Source: Candidatus Tokpelaia sp. JSC189 (lineage in GTDB: Bacteria > Pseudomonadota > Alphaproteobacteria > Rhizobiales > Rhizobiaceae). Taken from it: a stretch of 41,744 nt of DNA. The notes beneath the pieces are model-generated. The model searched no databases. It saw only the letters and a list, made by a program, of their open reading frames with translations, and had not been told where the DNA came from. Of the stretch, positions 9,301 to 18,170 are shown in pieces; position 1 is the stretch's first letter; each line of letters begins with the position of its first letter. The stretch is from positions 1 through 41,744 of the forward strand of contig QENA01000007.1 of NCBI GenBank assembly GCA_003331045.1, in the 5' to 3' direction. The position numbers and the translations under genes are program-made.

Positions 9301-9534
9301 ATGGTAATGGACGTGGATGCAATTGAGAGGCTCATTCGCGAGGGCATACCCGATGCCAAGGTGATCATTCGTGATCTTGCCGGTGATGGGAACCATTATG
9401 CAGCAGAAGTTGTAGCAGAAAGTTTTCGTGGTAAAAGCCGTATTCAACAACATCAGATGGTTTATAAAGCTCTTAAGGGTAATATTGGGAATGCTTTGCA
9501 TGCATTGGTGCTGCAAACTGATATACCCGATTGA
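9301..9534 (+). CDS. bolA: BolA-family protein
   Basis: This 77-residue protein fits the short BolA/IbaG group: GDGNHYAAEVVAESFRGKSR (about 30-49) and then RIQQHQMVYKALKG, with the conserved His of the family (HQMVY). BolA proteins pair with monothiol glutaredoxins to bind or move [2Fe-2S] clusters. AGGAGAAAG lies just upstream of ATG 9301. The gene sits between purL and a CGFS glutaredoxin, a conserved alphaproteobacterial order that supports the partnership. No cysteine is present, so cluster ligands would come from His and the partner. Confidence 0.92.
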   Translation: MVMDVDAIERLIREGIPDAKVIIRDLAGDGNHYAAEVVAESFRGKSRIQQHQMVYKALKGNIGNALHALVLQTDIPD

Positions 9535-9712
9535 GCTCACTAAACAAAGTTCATCGGAAATGACTATTCTGTTTTATCACCATATACTTCCTGTGCTGTT
9601 ATGCAGAAGCTATGTCTTTGTAAATGCACGATAGAATAAATATGCTCAAATAATCTTCCTTCCCATTTATAATCGGTAACTGTTAAAACCGGCTGACAAT
9701 TAAGGAAACAAA

Positions 9713-10045
9713 ATGATTTCTATACATGGTTTTATCGATACTGAAGTGAAGTCTAGCAATGTAGTGCTTTTTATGAAAGGCACACCGGATTTTCCTCAAT
9801 GTGGTTTTTCTGGACAGGTAGTACAGATTCTTGATTATCTGGGTGTTGATTACAAAGGCATCAATATTTTTTCATATGATGGGTTACGTCAGGGTATCAA
9901 GGATTATTCCAACTGGCCGACAATTCCGCAACTTTATGTCAAAGGTGAATTTATCGGGGGCTGTGATATCGTGCGTGAAATGTTTCAGCAAGGTGAACTT
10001 CAAACCATTTTTAAAAAAAATGATATTTCTATTAAAGTTGTTTGA
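9713..10045 (+). CDS. grxD: Monothiol glutaredoxin, Grx4 type
   Basis: The 110-residue product has the CGFS active site (Cys30) after [10 protein letters not shown] and the glutathione-binding [19 protein letters not shown] region (about 69-87), all typical of Grx4/GrxD. Such proteins bind a [2Fe-2S] cluster as a dimer or with BolA and deliver it to other proteins. AAGGAAACAAA precedes the ATG. It lies 178 bases after bolA in the same direction. An AT-rich hairpin follows the stop codon. Length and motifs are normal, so the gene appears intact. Confidence 0.95.
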   Translation: MISIHGFIDTEVKSSNVVLFMKGTPDFPQCGFSGQVVQILDYLGVDYKGINIFSYDGLRQGIKDYSNWPTIPQLYVKGEFIGGCDIVREMFQQGELQTIFKKNDISIKVV

Positions 10046-10062
10046 CAACTTTATCTCATATT

Positions 10063-10085
10063 AAAAGCATATTAATATGTTTTTA
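10063..10085 (+). terminator. Possible AT-rich terminator after grxD
   Basis: AAAAGCATAT and ATATGTTTTT are inverted copies (one G-T pair) around a short turn and end in a T run. The stem has almost no GC, so strength is doubtful. Confidence 0.35.
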
Positions 10086-10988
10086 TATTATCTGATAAAG
10101 GCAGGCATGTTGATTGAGTTTTGATGTGTTGTTTTGGTATTTTTTGGAGTTTTGTGATAGCGAGCGGGCGAATGGTTAGAGAATTGGCATAATTTTAAGA
10201 TTGTGTGTGGTTTATGCCTATTGTGTTGAGTTTTTATGAAAGATGGGGCAAGGACACCGATGTCATGGTCTGGCCTGGACAATGCGTCTGGTTCTGGCCA
10301 CCAAGGCAGATGAGTTTTCAACAAGAGAACCGGGCTTAAGGCGATGCCTGCACTCTTTGCTGCCCGAAGGTAACCAGCGCACGCTGTATGAAAGGCGATC
10401 CCTACCATAGTCCCCTCAAAATACGCACTAAACTCTACAGGCAGCTAGAAATAAACCCGCATGCACTCCTTACAAGAAATAACCTTCATCCCTAATCCTT
10501 CATCAGAAAACAATATGGATTAATAATAAATATTAGATGATTATGCCTTGTCATAAGACATAGTCCGGCTTAAAAACGATATTTAGATCAGGTTGCTTGT
10601 GCGCTTAGGATTAGTTACTCACTAAGAAGGTTTTTCTTCAGATTTTATCAGAAATTTCTGATCCTCAGAAATGCATAACTACATGTCAAGAAACTGTTGG
10701 TTTAAGTACAGATTATAATTGGCGTGTTTCTTGATCTAAAAAATTCATCGATCCGTTTTCGGATTTTTGTACAAAATATTTTACTTAGAGCCTTGTTTCT
10801 ATGGTGCGTTTAGAACGACCAGCAATGGATGAAAATAAGCATACCTGCCACCAAGCAGATGCATCTTGCTTATGGATATTCAGGACAGGCAAGATTTTTT
10901 ATTATTGGCAGACACCATTTACAAGCAGCTACCCTTTCAGAGGTCGCAGTATGATCCATATGGCCTGTCGCCGTCAGGACTTCCCAAA
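10086..10988. other. Spacer between grxD and rne with a GC-richer patch
   Basis: No supported gene. About 10230-10410 is visibly richer in GC than its surroundings but every frame is broken on the plus strand; the 106-codon minus-strand frame has no recognisable domain and no ribosome binding site. The part next to rne is probably the long 5' leader usual for RNase E mRNAs. The frame in front of rne is open from 10866, but the family's N-terminus begins at 10989. Confidence 0.4.
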
Positions 10989-13508
10989 ATGTCAAATAAA
11001 ATACTTATCGATGCCTCCCATAAAGAGGAAACACGCGTTGTTGTTACACGCGGTAATCGTATTGAAGAAATCGATTTTGAATCGGAGCATAAAAAACAGT
11101 TAAAGGGTAATATCTATCTTGCTAGAATCACGCGGGTAGAACCTTCATTGCAAGCTGCTTTTGTTGAGTATGGCGGAAATCGGCATGGATTTCTCGCCTT
11201 TTCTGAAATTCATCCGGATTATTACCAGATCCCTGTTACTGATCGCCTTGCGCTTCTGGAAGCAGAGGAACAGGCCACAAAGCTAGATAATGAAAATAGT
11301 GATTTTATTATTTCCGAGATAGAACAGAAAAAGCTCGGCAAAGAGAAGTCTAGAACAAGGACAGTAGTTTCTGATGTTGTATCTGAATATCCTAATAGTG
11401 ATCGTAATGATACCTTGGCTGTGGATAATACCAATAGTGAAGATACAGTTGAATTTATTGGCGCTGAAGATGCATTGGAAGAAGTACCAACACAACGAGT
11501 CCAGCGCCGTAATTACAGGATTCAGGAAGTAATCAAGCGCCGCCAGATTCTGCTTGTCCAAATTATGAAAGAGGAACGTGGCAACAAGGGAGCTGCTCTT
11601 ACCACATATCTCTCACTTGCCGGACGCTATTCTGTTCTGATGCCGAATACGGCTCGCGGAGGTGGCATTTCGCGCAAGATTACGAGTATAGCTGATAGGA
11701 AGCGTCTTCGGGAGATTCTCAAAGATCTCTCCGTGCCCAAAGGCATGGGTATCATTTTGCGTACGGCAGGTGCGAACCGGACCAAGGCAGAGGTCAAACG
11801 TGATTATGAATATCTCATGCGACTTTGGGAAAATGTGCGTAATCTGACACTTAATTCTATTGCTCCGTCGCTTGTTTATGAAGAAAGCAGCCTTATCAAG
11901 CGTTCGATCCGTGATCTTTACAACAAGGATATTGATGAAATTCTGGTAGCCGGTGAAAAAGGATATCGTGAAGCTAAGGACTTCATGCGCATGCTAATGC
12001 CCAGCCAAGCAAAAGTTGTGCAGCCTTACCGCGATAAACTGCCTATTTTTGCGCGCAATGGTATTGAAAGCCGGCTTGACCATATGCTGCAACCGGAAGT
12101 TAGCCTAAAATCAGGCGGCTATCTTGTGATTAACCAGACAGAGGCACTTGTTGCTATTGATGTTAACTCAGGCCGATCAATCAAGGAACATTCGGTTGAG
12201 GAAATGGCCGTGCAAACCAATCTCGAGGCGGCCGAAGAAATAGCGCGACAGCTAAAATTGCGTGATCTTGCTGGACTTATTGTTATTGATTTCATTGACA
12301 TGTTAGAAAAATGCAATATCCGCGCAGTGGAAAAAAAATTAAAGGATTGTTTGAAAGAAGATCGGGCACGTATTCAGGTCGGACGCATATCACATTTTGG
12401 CCTGATGGAGATGAGCAGGCAGCGTATCCGTACTTCTGTGTTTGAAAATACAACACAGCCCTGTCCACATTGTGTTGGCTCGGGCTATATCCGTTCGAAA
12501 TCATCTATTGCCATTCATATTATCCGTTCCATTGAAGAATATCTTCTGCGGAACGATAGCAATAATATTATAGTGCGCACTCCTGTCAGCACAGCGCTTT
12601 ATGTGCTTAATCATAAACGCAAAGTGCTGACTGATCTTGAAGAATACTTCGGCCTGACTATTAATATAGAAGCAGATGACACAATTGGCAGCCAGCACCT
12701 TGCAATTTACAAAGGCTCAATTGCAGAGCAAACAATTAGTGTCAAAACTGAATCCCCGGCAGAGAGCGGGCTAGCCACTGAAACTAAAATACCTACTGAT
12801 GAAAAAACAGACTCTGAAAGTATCCAAGATGACGATTATCAGCCCGGGCATAAACGTCCTACTAAACGTGCTTATGAGGACACTGAAAAACCAGCAGAAG
12901 CAAAAATAGAAAGATTCCCCTCTCCCGCAAATAGTGGAGACGATCGCAAGCGCAAGCGCCGCCGAGGCAGACGTGGCGGCAGGCATAATCGTGAATATGA
13001 TCTTGATTGCCGTGTGCAATCGGCAGAGCCGATAGGCTCATTTGCTAAAGCGTTTCTTGCCGAATTTGAAAGCGAGCATAGCCCCTACGCTACTACTGCA
13101 GCAGAACTTGTCGGTCCATTTTCTGCAGATTTCAAACAGAAATCTATGGCAATAGAAACTCTTCAACAGGAGAAGAAAGCAACTAACAGAATAAAAATAA
13201 AAAAGCTGCCTGTTGAAAAAGAAGAAAATCTTAGCCAGCATAAGGGAAAAAGAACTGAAATTTCTGAGCAGAAAGCTAAGGAAAAGACACGCCCCACCCA
13301 CAAGCGACAGAAAAAAACTGCTAAAAAAGAAAATATCCCGATAGCAGCAGATACGGGATTTATAGAGAAATCAGGTTCGTTAAGTGGGAAGAAGGCCAAA
13401 ACAGCCGAAATTTTTTCTAGTATTGCTGAAATAAAAACAGACGAGAGAAAAGAGCTGCTCAAGCCTAAAAAGACCGGTTGGTGGCAGCGCAAAGGCAGCT
13501 TTTTCTAA
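10989..13508 (+). CDS. rne: Ribonuclease E
   Basis: RNase E is the main endonuclease for mRNA decay and rRNA/tRNA processing. From ATG 10989 (MSNKILIDASHKEE, the usual family start) it has 839 residues. An S1 domain begins near residue 37 (GNIYLARITRVEPSLQAAF) and is interrupted by a variable acidic insertion (about 80-180), as in rhizobial enzymes. The catalytic core has Asp391 in AIDVNSGRS and the VIDFID box (434-437). The zinc-link CPHC is at 492-495. The C-terminal third is disordered: an Arg/Lys-rich RNA-binding patch (KRKRRRGRRGGR, about 655), Lys-rich stretches, and the conserved end GWWQRKGSFF. The ribosome binding site is weak. The C-terminal scaffold probably docks degradosome partners, but no specific site can be named. 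Confidence 0.95.
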   Translation: MSNKILIDASHKEETRVVVTRGNRIEEIDFESEHKKQLKGNIYLARITRVEPSLQAAFVEYGGNRHGFLAFSEIHPDYYQIPVTDRLALLEAEEQATKLDNENSDFIISEIEQKKLGKEKSRTRTVVSDVVSEYPNSDRNDTLAVDNTNSEDTVEFIGAEDALEEVPTQRVQRRNYRIQEVIKRRQILLVQIMKEERGNKGAALTTYLSLAGRYSVLMPNTARGGGISRKITSIADRKRLREILKDLSVPKGMGIILRTAGANRTKAEVKRDYEYLMRLWENVRNLTLNSIAPSLVYEESSLIKRSIRDLYNKDIDEILVAGEKGYREAKDFMRMLMPSQAKVVQPYRDKLPIFARNGIESRLDHMLQPEVSLKSGGYLVINQTEALVAIDVNSGRSIKEHSVEEMAVQTNLEAAEEIARQLKLRDLAGLIVIDFIDMLEKCNIRAVEKKLKDCLKEDRARIQVGRISHFGLMEMSRQRIRTSVFENTTQPCPHCVGSGYIRSKSSIAIHIIRSIEEYLLRNDSNNIIVRTPVSTALYVLNHKRKVLTDLEEYFGLTINIEADDTIGSQHLAIYKGSIAEQTISVKTESPAESGLATETKIPTDEKTDSESIQDDDYQPGHKRPTKRAYEDTEKPAEAKIERFPSPANSGDDRKRKRRRGRRGGRHNREYDLDCRVQSAEPIGSFAKAFLAEFESEHSPYATTAAELVGPFSADFKQKSMAIETLQQEKKATNRIKIKKLPVEKEENLSQHKGKRTEISEQKAKEKTRPTHKRQKKTAKKENIPIAADTGFIEKSGSLSGKKAKTAEIFSSIAEIKTDERKELLKPKKTGWWQRKGSFF

Positions 13509-13727
13509 ACTTCCTATACCAACTGATAATAGCTTTTTATCTTGCCCAGACCTCATCAAGATTAAATTCATTCTGTTAATGGATTGTATAAAAATTCATT
13601 TCTGATCATTTGTTATTTTTTGGAAAAGCTAACGCCGCAAATAAAAATAAAACAGGCTAAGATGCATCGTGTATTTAACTTATCAAAGTTGATTATTCCC
13701 ACTGATTAGCTAACGGGGATTGCTCAT

Positions 13728-14492
13728 ATGTCTGTTAATCTTGAACAAGCAGCACATGCATTCAACAATATATTTGCAGAGCTTAGCCCTGTCTGTCGGC
13801 TTTTAAAGGTTGCGGAATATTTTTCTTCTGAAGTTGTTTTTACAACAAGCTTTGGCATCGAAGATCAGATGATTACACATCTGATTGCGACTGAAAAGTT
13901 GCCCTTTAGAATTGTAACCCTAGATACAGGTCGCTTTTTCCCAGAAACCTACACGCTATGGCAGCATACAGAGGAAAAATACAGCCTGCGTATAAAAGCA
14001 TATTATCCGAATGAACAAGCATTGGAGACACTTATTGCTGATCAGGGTATCAATGGTTTCTATTATTCTCCTCAGATGCGCAAAAACTGCTGTGCAGTAC
14101 GCAAAGTTGAACCATTAAACCGCGCACTTAAAAATGCGGCGGCATGGATTACAGGTTTACGCCGTGGTCAATCAGAAAAACGGAAAAACCTTGATTCTAT
14201 AATCCTAGATAAAAAATGCGCACTTTTAAAAATCAATCCGCTTTATGATTTTACCCGCGATCAGATCATTACCTTTACTGGCACACATGGCGTCCCTGTC
14301 AATATACTGCATGCAGCAGGCTTTTTATCTATTGGCTGTGCTCCCTGTACCCGTTCTATCCGTCCCGGTGAAGATGAACGCGCAGGCCGTTGGTGGTGGG
14401 AAACAGGGAGTGCAAAAGAATGCGGTTTGCATATCAGAGCCGACAAAAATTCCGATACAGCTGTATTACAGCATCGGATAGCAGACGCTTAA
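13728..14492 (+). CDS. cysH: Assimilatory adenylylsulfate (APS) reductase, CysH family
   Basis: The 254-residue product has the PAPS/APS reductase fold: [16 protein letters not shown] (about 37-52, nucleotide site), [12 protein letters not shown], and the catalytic ECGLH with Cys232. It also has Cys121-Cys122 (NCCAVRK) and Cys204/Cys207 (GCAPCTR), the four ligands of the [4Fe-4S] cluster that marks enzymes reducing APS directly. That fits the neighbouring CysN, which has no APS kinase domain. [11 protein letters not shown] is also typical. The product makes sulfite for cysteine synthesis with thioredoxin or glutathione as donor. Start ATG 13728; cysD follows after 22 bases. Confidence 0.94.
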   Translation: MSVNLEQAAHAFNNIFAELSPVCRLLKVAEYFSSEVVFTTSFGIEDQMITHLIATEKLPFRIVTLDTGRFFPETYTLWQHTEEKYSLRIKAYYPNEQALETLIADQGINGFYYSPQMRKNCCAVRKVEPLNRALKNAAAWITGLRRGQSEKRKNLDSIILDKKCALLKINPLYDFTRDQIITFTGTHGVPVNILHAAGFLSIGCAPCTRSIRPGEDERAGRWWWETGSAKECGLHIRADKNSDTAVLQHRIADA

Positions 14493-14514
14493 AGCATATC
14501 AGAGGTTTTTCGTA

Positions 14515-15417
14515 ATGCAACAGAAAACTCGTCTGCAATACCTGGAAGCAGAATCAATCTTTATTATCAGAGAAATCGTGGCAACGACAGAAAAGCCGGT
14601 TATGCTTTATTCCATAGGTAAGGATTCTGCGGTGATGCTGCATCTAGCCATGAAGGCTTTCTACCCAGGAAAGCCACCTTTCCCGCTTCTGCATGTAGAT
14701 ACAACATGGAAATTCAGGGAAATGATAAAATTTCGTGATAGGACAGCAAAAAAACTCGGGCTTGATCTCATTGTTCATGTTAACCAAGAAGGTATCGAGG
14801 CAGGCATAAATCCTTTTGTATCAGGGTCCCGACTATATACAGATATTATGAAAACAGCAGCATTGAAACAGGCGTTGGATAAATATGGCTTTGATGCTGC
14901 TTTTGGCGGGGCGCGCCGTGATGAAGAGAAAAGCCGTGCAAAGGAACGAATTCTTTCACTGCGCTCTCCGGAGCACCGCTGGGAGCCCAAAAACCAGCGA
15001 CCTGAGCCATGGAATCTTTTCAATACCCGTAAGAACCTTGGGGAAAGTTTCCGTATTTTCCCACTGTCAAATTGGACTGAAAATGATATCTGGGATTATA
15101 TCGCACTTGAAAAAATTCCTGTCGTTTCGCTTTATTTTTCGCAGAAACGCCCTGTAGTGCGACGTGATGGGATTCTTATCGTGCGTGATGATGAACGTAT
15201 GGAATTAAGACCCGGTGAAAAAATTGAAAAGCTTGATGTGCGTTTCCGCACATTGGGATGTTATCCTCTTACCGGAGCAGTTTTATCAAATGCATCCGAT
15301 CTTTCCGCCATTCGTCAGGAAATGCGCCAATCACACACCTCAGAACGTGAGGGACGCGTAATCGATAAAGACGGTAGCGCATCCATGGAAGAAAAAAAAC
15401 AGGAAGGATATTTTTGA
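14515..15417 (+). CDS. cysD: Sulfate adenylyltransferase subunit 2
   Basis: CysD is the catalytic ATP sulfurylase subunit that makes APS from sulfate and ATP, driven by GTP hydrolysis in CysN. The 300-residue product is of normal length. It carries the PP-loop [14 protein letters not shown] (about residues 32-45), [28 protein letters not shown] (about 130-145) and [13 protein letters not shown], all CysD hallmarks. The stop codon overlaps the ATG of cysN (TGATG), so equal expression by coupled translation is likely. It sits directly after cysH. Confidence 0.96.
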   Translation: MQQKTRLQYLEAESIFIIREIVATTEKPVMLYSIGKDSAVMLHLAMKAFYPGKPPFPLLHVDTTWKFREMIKFRDRTAKKLGLDLIVHVNQEGIEAGINPFVSGSRLYTDIMKTAALKQALDKYGFDAAFGGARRDEEKSRAKERILSLRSPEHRWEPKNQRPEPWNLFNTRKNLGESFRIFPLSNWTENDIWDYIALEKIPVVSLYFSQKRPVVRRDGILIVRDDERMELRPGEKIEKLDVRFRTLGCYPLTGAVLSNASDLSAIRQEMRQSHTSEREGRVIDKDGSASMEEKKQEGYF

Positions 15418-16973
15418 TGTCTGCTGCAACTGATTGGTCAGATCATATAAATACAACATCACAAATAGCGCATAACAATGCTTCATTATTGCGTTTTATA
15501 ACCTGCGGTTCAGTAGATGATGGAAAATCTACTCTTATCGGCCGTCTTCTACATGATACAGGGTCCATTTTTCAAGATCAGATGGAATCTTTTCAGCAGG
15601 ATTCCAAGAAATTCAATGTCGAAGATAATGATCTTAATTTTGCTCTCCTTGTTGATGGCTTGTCCGCCGAGCGCGAACAAGGTATAACAATTGATGTTGC
15701 TTACCGGTATTTTTCAACACCGAAACGCCTTTTCATCATTGCCGATACGCCAGGACATGAACAATATATCAGAAATATGGCTACTGGTGCTTCTCAAGCA
15801 GATCTTGCCATTATTCTCATTGATGCACGCAAAGGTGTTCTGCCACAAACACGACGCCATTCCTTTATTACATCCATGGTTGGTATCCGGTCTATTGTGG
15901 TAGCTATTAATAAAATGGATATGGTCAATTTTGATTACAATGTTTTTGATCGTATAGTGCGTGAATATAAATCTCTGCTGCCCAAACTTGATTTTCGTGA
16001 AATCAAATTCATTCCTCTGAGTGCCAAGCTTGGTGTTAATGTCGTCAACCGCACCGACCACATACCATGGTATAATGGTCCTACCCTATTTGAATATCTT
16101 GAAACTGTTGAACCTGCAAATACAGACAGTTCGAATGGCCAATTTTACTTTCCCGTGCAATGGATCAATAGGCCTAATCCTGATTTTCGTGGATTTTGTG
16201 GTACAGTTGTAAGCGGCTCTATCAGAACAGGCGATATGGTGCGCTCTTTGCCAAGCGGTAAAAGAAGCCGTATCAGACAAATATATAACCCTGCCGGAGA
16301 AACAGGTGATACAACAGCCGGAGAAGCTACTATACTGACCCTAGAAGATGAAATTGACACATCACGTGGCGATGTTCTTGTATCAGAAGATAACCCGATT
16401 GTACCATCGAAAACACTCAGAAGCCAACTTCTCTGGATGTCATCGCATCCGATGATTACGGGTAAGCGATATTTCATAAAACTTGCGACATCACTTGTTC
16501 CTGTAAATATCGTCCGCGTAGAAGAAAAAATTGATATTCATTCTTATTGTAGTGAACCTTCCAGAAATCTTGGCCCGAATGAAATCGGACATGTATTTCT
16601 CAATCTTGAAAAACCATTGGTTGCAATACCATACAGCGACAGCCGCGTTCTTGGTGCATTCATACTTATTGATCCTCTTACTAACGAAACTGTTGCCCTT
16701 GGAATTGTGCGCAATGCATTTTCATTCTCTGCAGTGCAGTACTCGGTACAGAAGAACGGGGTTCTAGAACTGTCTCGCCTAGAGAAAATTTGGGCAGACG
16801 ACACACATAATCTGTCCAAAAGCCGGTTTGTTGCGCTGCGTTTTATCACAGCCATGCTTCTTTCTATCCTTGCTATTATATTCGGGGTATCGTTTGTCGG
16901 CGCATTCTGTATCTTTATATTTGATTTTCTATTACGCCCATTCTTGAAGGTTCTTGCAGCTCCGTCTAAGTAG
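15417..16973 (+). CDS. cysN: Sulfate adenylyltransferase GTPase subunit with hydrophobic C-terminal tail
   Basis: CysN is an EF-Tu-like GTPase that powers APS formation by CysD. The 518-residue product has GSVDDGKS (31-38), the AEREQGITIDVAYRYF switch, DTPGHEQY, NKMD and the beta-barrel domains, ending the normal CysN part near residue 455. Rhizobial homologues are often fused to an APS kinase at this point; there is no second P-loop here. Instead residues 459-518 form two hydrophobic stretches (ALRFITAMLLSILAIIFGV and VGAFCIFIFDFLL) around a short turn, ending LAAPSK. The tail recalls small DUF2061-type membrane modules by its Arg-rich lead-in and hairpin, but that is inference. ATG 15417 overlaps the cysD stop, with AGGAAGGA upstream. 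The enzyme may be membrane-attached. Confidence 0.93.
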   Translation: MSAATDWSDHINTTSQIAHNNASLLRFITCGSVDDGKSTLIGRLLHDTGSIFQDQMESFQQDSKKFNVEDNDLNFALLVDGLSAEREQGITIDVAYRYFSTPKRLFIIADTPGHEQYIRNMATGASQADLAIILIDARKGVLPQTRRHSFITSMVGIRSIVVAINKMDMVNFDYNVFDRIVREYKSLLPKLDFREIKFIPLSAKLGVNVVNRTDHIPWYNGPTLFEYLETVEPANTDSSNGQFYFPVQWINRPNPDFRGFCGTVVSGSIRTGDMVRSLPSGKRSRIRQIYNPAGETGDTTAGEATILTLEDEIDTSRGDVLVSEDNPIVPSKTLRSQLLWMSSHPMITGKRYFIKLATSLVPVNIVRVEEKIDIHSYCSEPSRNLGPNEIGHVFLNLEKPLVAIPYSDSRVLGAFILIDPLTNETVALGIVRNAFSFSAVQYSVQKNGVLELSRLEKIWADDTHNLSKSRFVALRFITAMLLSILAIIFGVSFVGAFCIFIFDFLLRPFLKVLAAPSK

Positions 16974-17040
16974 CCGATAAAATATGAGAGGAACATATAA
17001 GCCATAACTTTTAAATATAAAGTATAAAATAAAACATCTG

Positions 17041-17083
17041 CTCTTTATCACAGTGCAGTGATCGGCATCTTGTGATAAAGGAG
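17041..17083 (+). terminator. Strong inverted repeat after cysN, possible terminator
   Basis: CTCTTTATCACA (17041-17052) pairs with TGTGATAAAGGAG (17071-17083) with one bulged base around an 18-base loop. It lies 67 bases after the cysN stop and upstream of the lexA remnant. The following run is only ATTTT, so it is not a textbook intrinsic terminator. Confidence 0.4.
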
Positions 17084-17127
17084 GGATTTTAAAAATCTAC
17101 TTTTAGGCTTTTATTAAAACTATTGCA

Positions 17128-17142
17128 GAACAATAATAAAAC
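17128..17142 (+). promoter_or_regulatory. Degenerate SOS box upstream of the lexA remnant
   Basis: GAAC-N7-AAAC differs by one base from GAAC-N7-GAAC, the reverse-strand form of the alphaproteobacterial LexA operator GTTC-N7-GTTC. It sits about 55 bases before the former lexA start, where an autoregulatory operator would be expected. A match of this quality in AT-rich DNA can arise by chance; position is the main argument. Confidence 0.35.
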
Positions 17143-17194
17143 ATATAAAATACATTCTGTATTTATTTTGTATGATAGAGGAATTCTCTCCAAA

Positions 17195-17626
17195 TTCTTA
17201 CTCTTACAACAACACGAACTTCTGTTATTTATTTATGACCGCATAAAAGAAACAGGCATTCATCCTTCCTTTGACAAAATGAAAGAAGCGCTTGATCATA
17301 GCCTTAGAAGGATATGGGTTCATCCATCGTTTACCTAACCGGGCGCGGATACTGGAAGTGATCCATCTTCCAGATTCGATAGTTTTGAGCCTTATTGCCC
17401 CTGGCAGGTTTACTACCAGTATGATTGGAAGCATCGATAAAAAATGCACAATAGGCATAATTTCATTGAGACAAAACAGCCTGCAAACACAAAAGAAATT
17501 GTCAATATTAATATTCTGGTTATGGGACGTATTGCCGCTGATGTTCTGATTTCTGCAATCCAGAAACAGACCGGAGGACTACATATTGTTCAATATCTTG
17601 CAGATTTATATACCAAAAAGGGCTGA
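17195..17626 (+). pseudogene. lexA: Broken lexA (SOS repressor)
   Basis: Three pieces in two frames follow rhizobial LexA in order. The first (17195 on) gives [17 protein letters not shown] and [11 protein letters not shown], the start of the winged helix, but the initiator ATG is gone. At about 17298 some 10 codons covering the recognition helix are lost and the frame shifts. The second piece gives [20 protein letters not shown] and [10 protein letters not shown] further shift near 17440 leads to [19 protein letters not shown]. The autocleavage Ala-Gly pair in VMGRIAAG is Ala-Asp here. The sequence stops at TGA 17624-17626, before the Ser and Lys of the protease dyad. LexA represses DNA-repair genes and cleaves itself upon RecA activation; this copy cannot do either. 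Another lexA elsewhere cannot be excluded. Confidence 0.88.
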
Positions 17627-17750
17627 TGCCAAAATGCTACACTTTTGAATGGATATAGGTACCGGCTGCATAAAAACTTCACCCCCCTCTTATCTCTCTG
17701 CAACAAAAACAGACAGCAAAAGAAAAAGGCGTCTAAGTTTCCTAAAATAA

Positions 17751-18170
17751 TCAGTCTTCCCGATACACTTTTTCCCGACGCTCATGGCGTTCCTGTGCCT
17801 CGAGCGATAGAGTAGCTATCGGGCGAGCATCCAGACGCTTGAGACCGATGGGTTCTCCCGTTTCCTCACAATAACCATAAGTCCCATCCTTAAGCCGTTG
17901 GAGGGCAGAATCAATCTTGGTGATCAGTTTGCGCTGCCGGTCCCGGGCGCGCAATTCAATCGACCTGTCTGTTTCAGAAGATGCCCGATCTGCAAAATCA
18001 GGATGGTTTGCATTCTCCTCCTGCAAATTCTCAAGTGTTTCCCGTGCTTCTCGTAAAATATCATTTTTCCAAGAAATCAATTTGAAACGAAAATAGGCCT
18101 TCTGACGTTCGTTCATAAAAGGTTCATCCTCAGACAGAGAATAATTATTTAGATCAATTGTTTCGCTCAT
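17751..18170 (-). CDS. dksA: DksA-family RNA polymerase-binding transcription factor
   Basis: The 139-residue product has a long coiled coil (about 25-105) and the C-terminal globular region with YGYCEETGEPIGLKRLDARP and ATLSLEAQERHE. DksA enters the RNA polymerase secondary channel and, with ppGpp, tunes rRNA and amino-acid promoters. Of the four zinc-finger cysteines in E. coli DksA only the first remains, as in the known cysteine-poor alphaproteobacterial forms, so zinc is probably not bound. The frame is open 17 codons further upstream, but ATG 18170 has GGAGG (complement of 18181-18185) at ideal spacing and gives the family's normal start. It is transcribed leftward, convergent with the lexA remnant. 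Confidence 0.93.
   Translation of the reverse strand: MSETIDLNNYSLSEDEPFMNERQKAYFRFKLISWKNDILREARETLENLQEENANHPDFADRASSETDRSIELRARDRQRKLITKIDSALQRLKDGTYGYCEETGEPIGLKRLDARPIATLSLEAQERHERREKVYRED

Noticed and set aside
10088-10408. 106-codon minus-strand frame after grxD
   Set aside because: No ribosome binding site, no domain, unnatural composition.
10866-10988. N-terminal extension of RNase E
   Set aside because: Residues before 10989 are atypical and the family starts with the LIDASH region; treated as leader.
17123-17549. Two separate small genes of 71 and 85 codons
   Set aside because: Both are pieces of the broken lexA.
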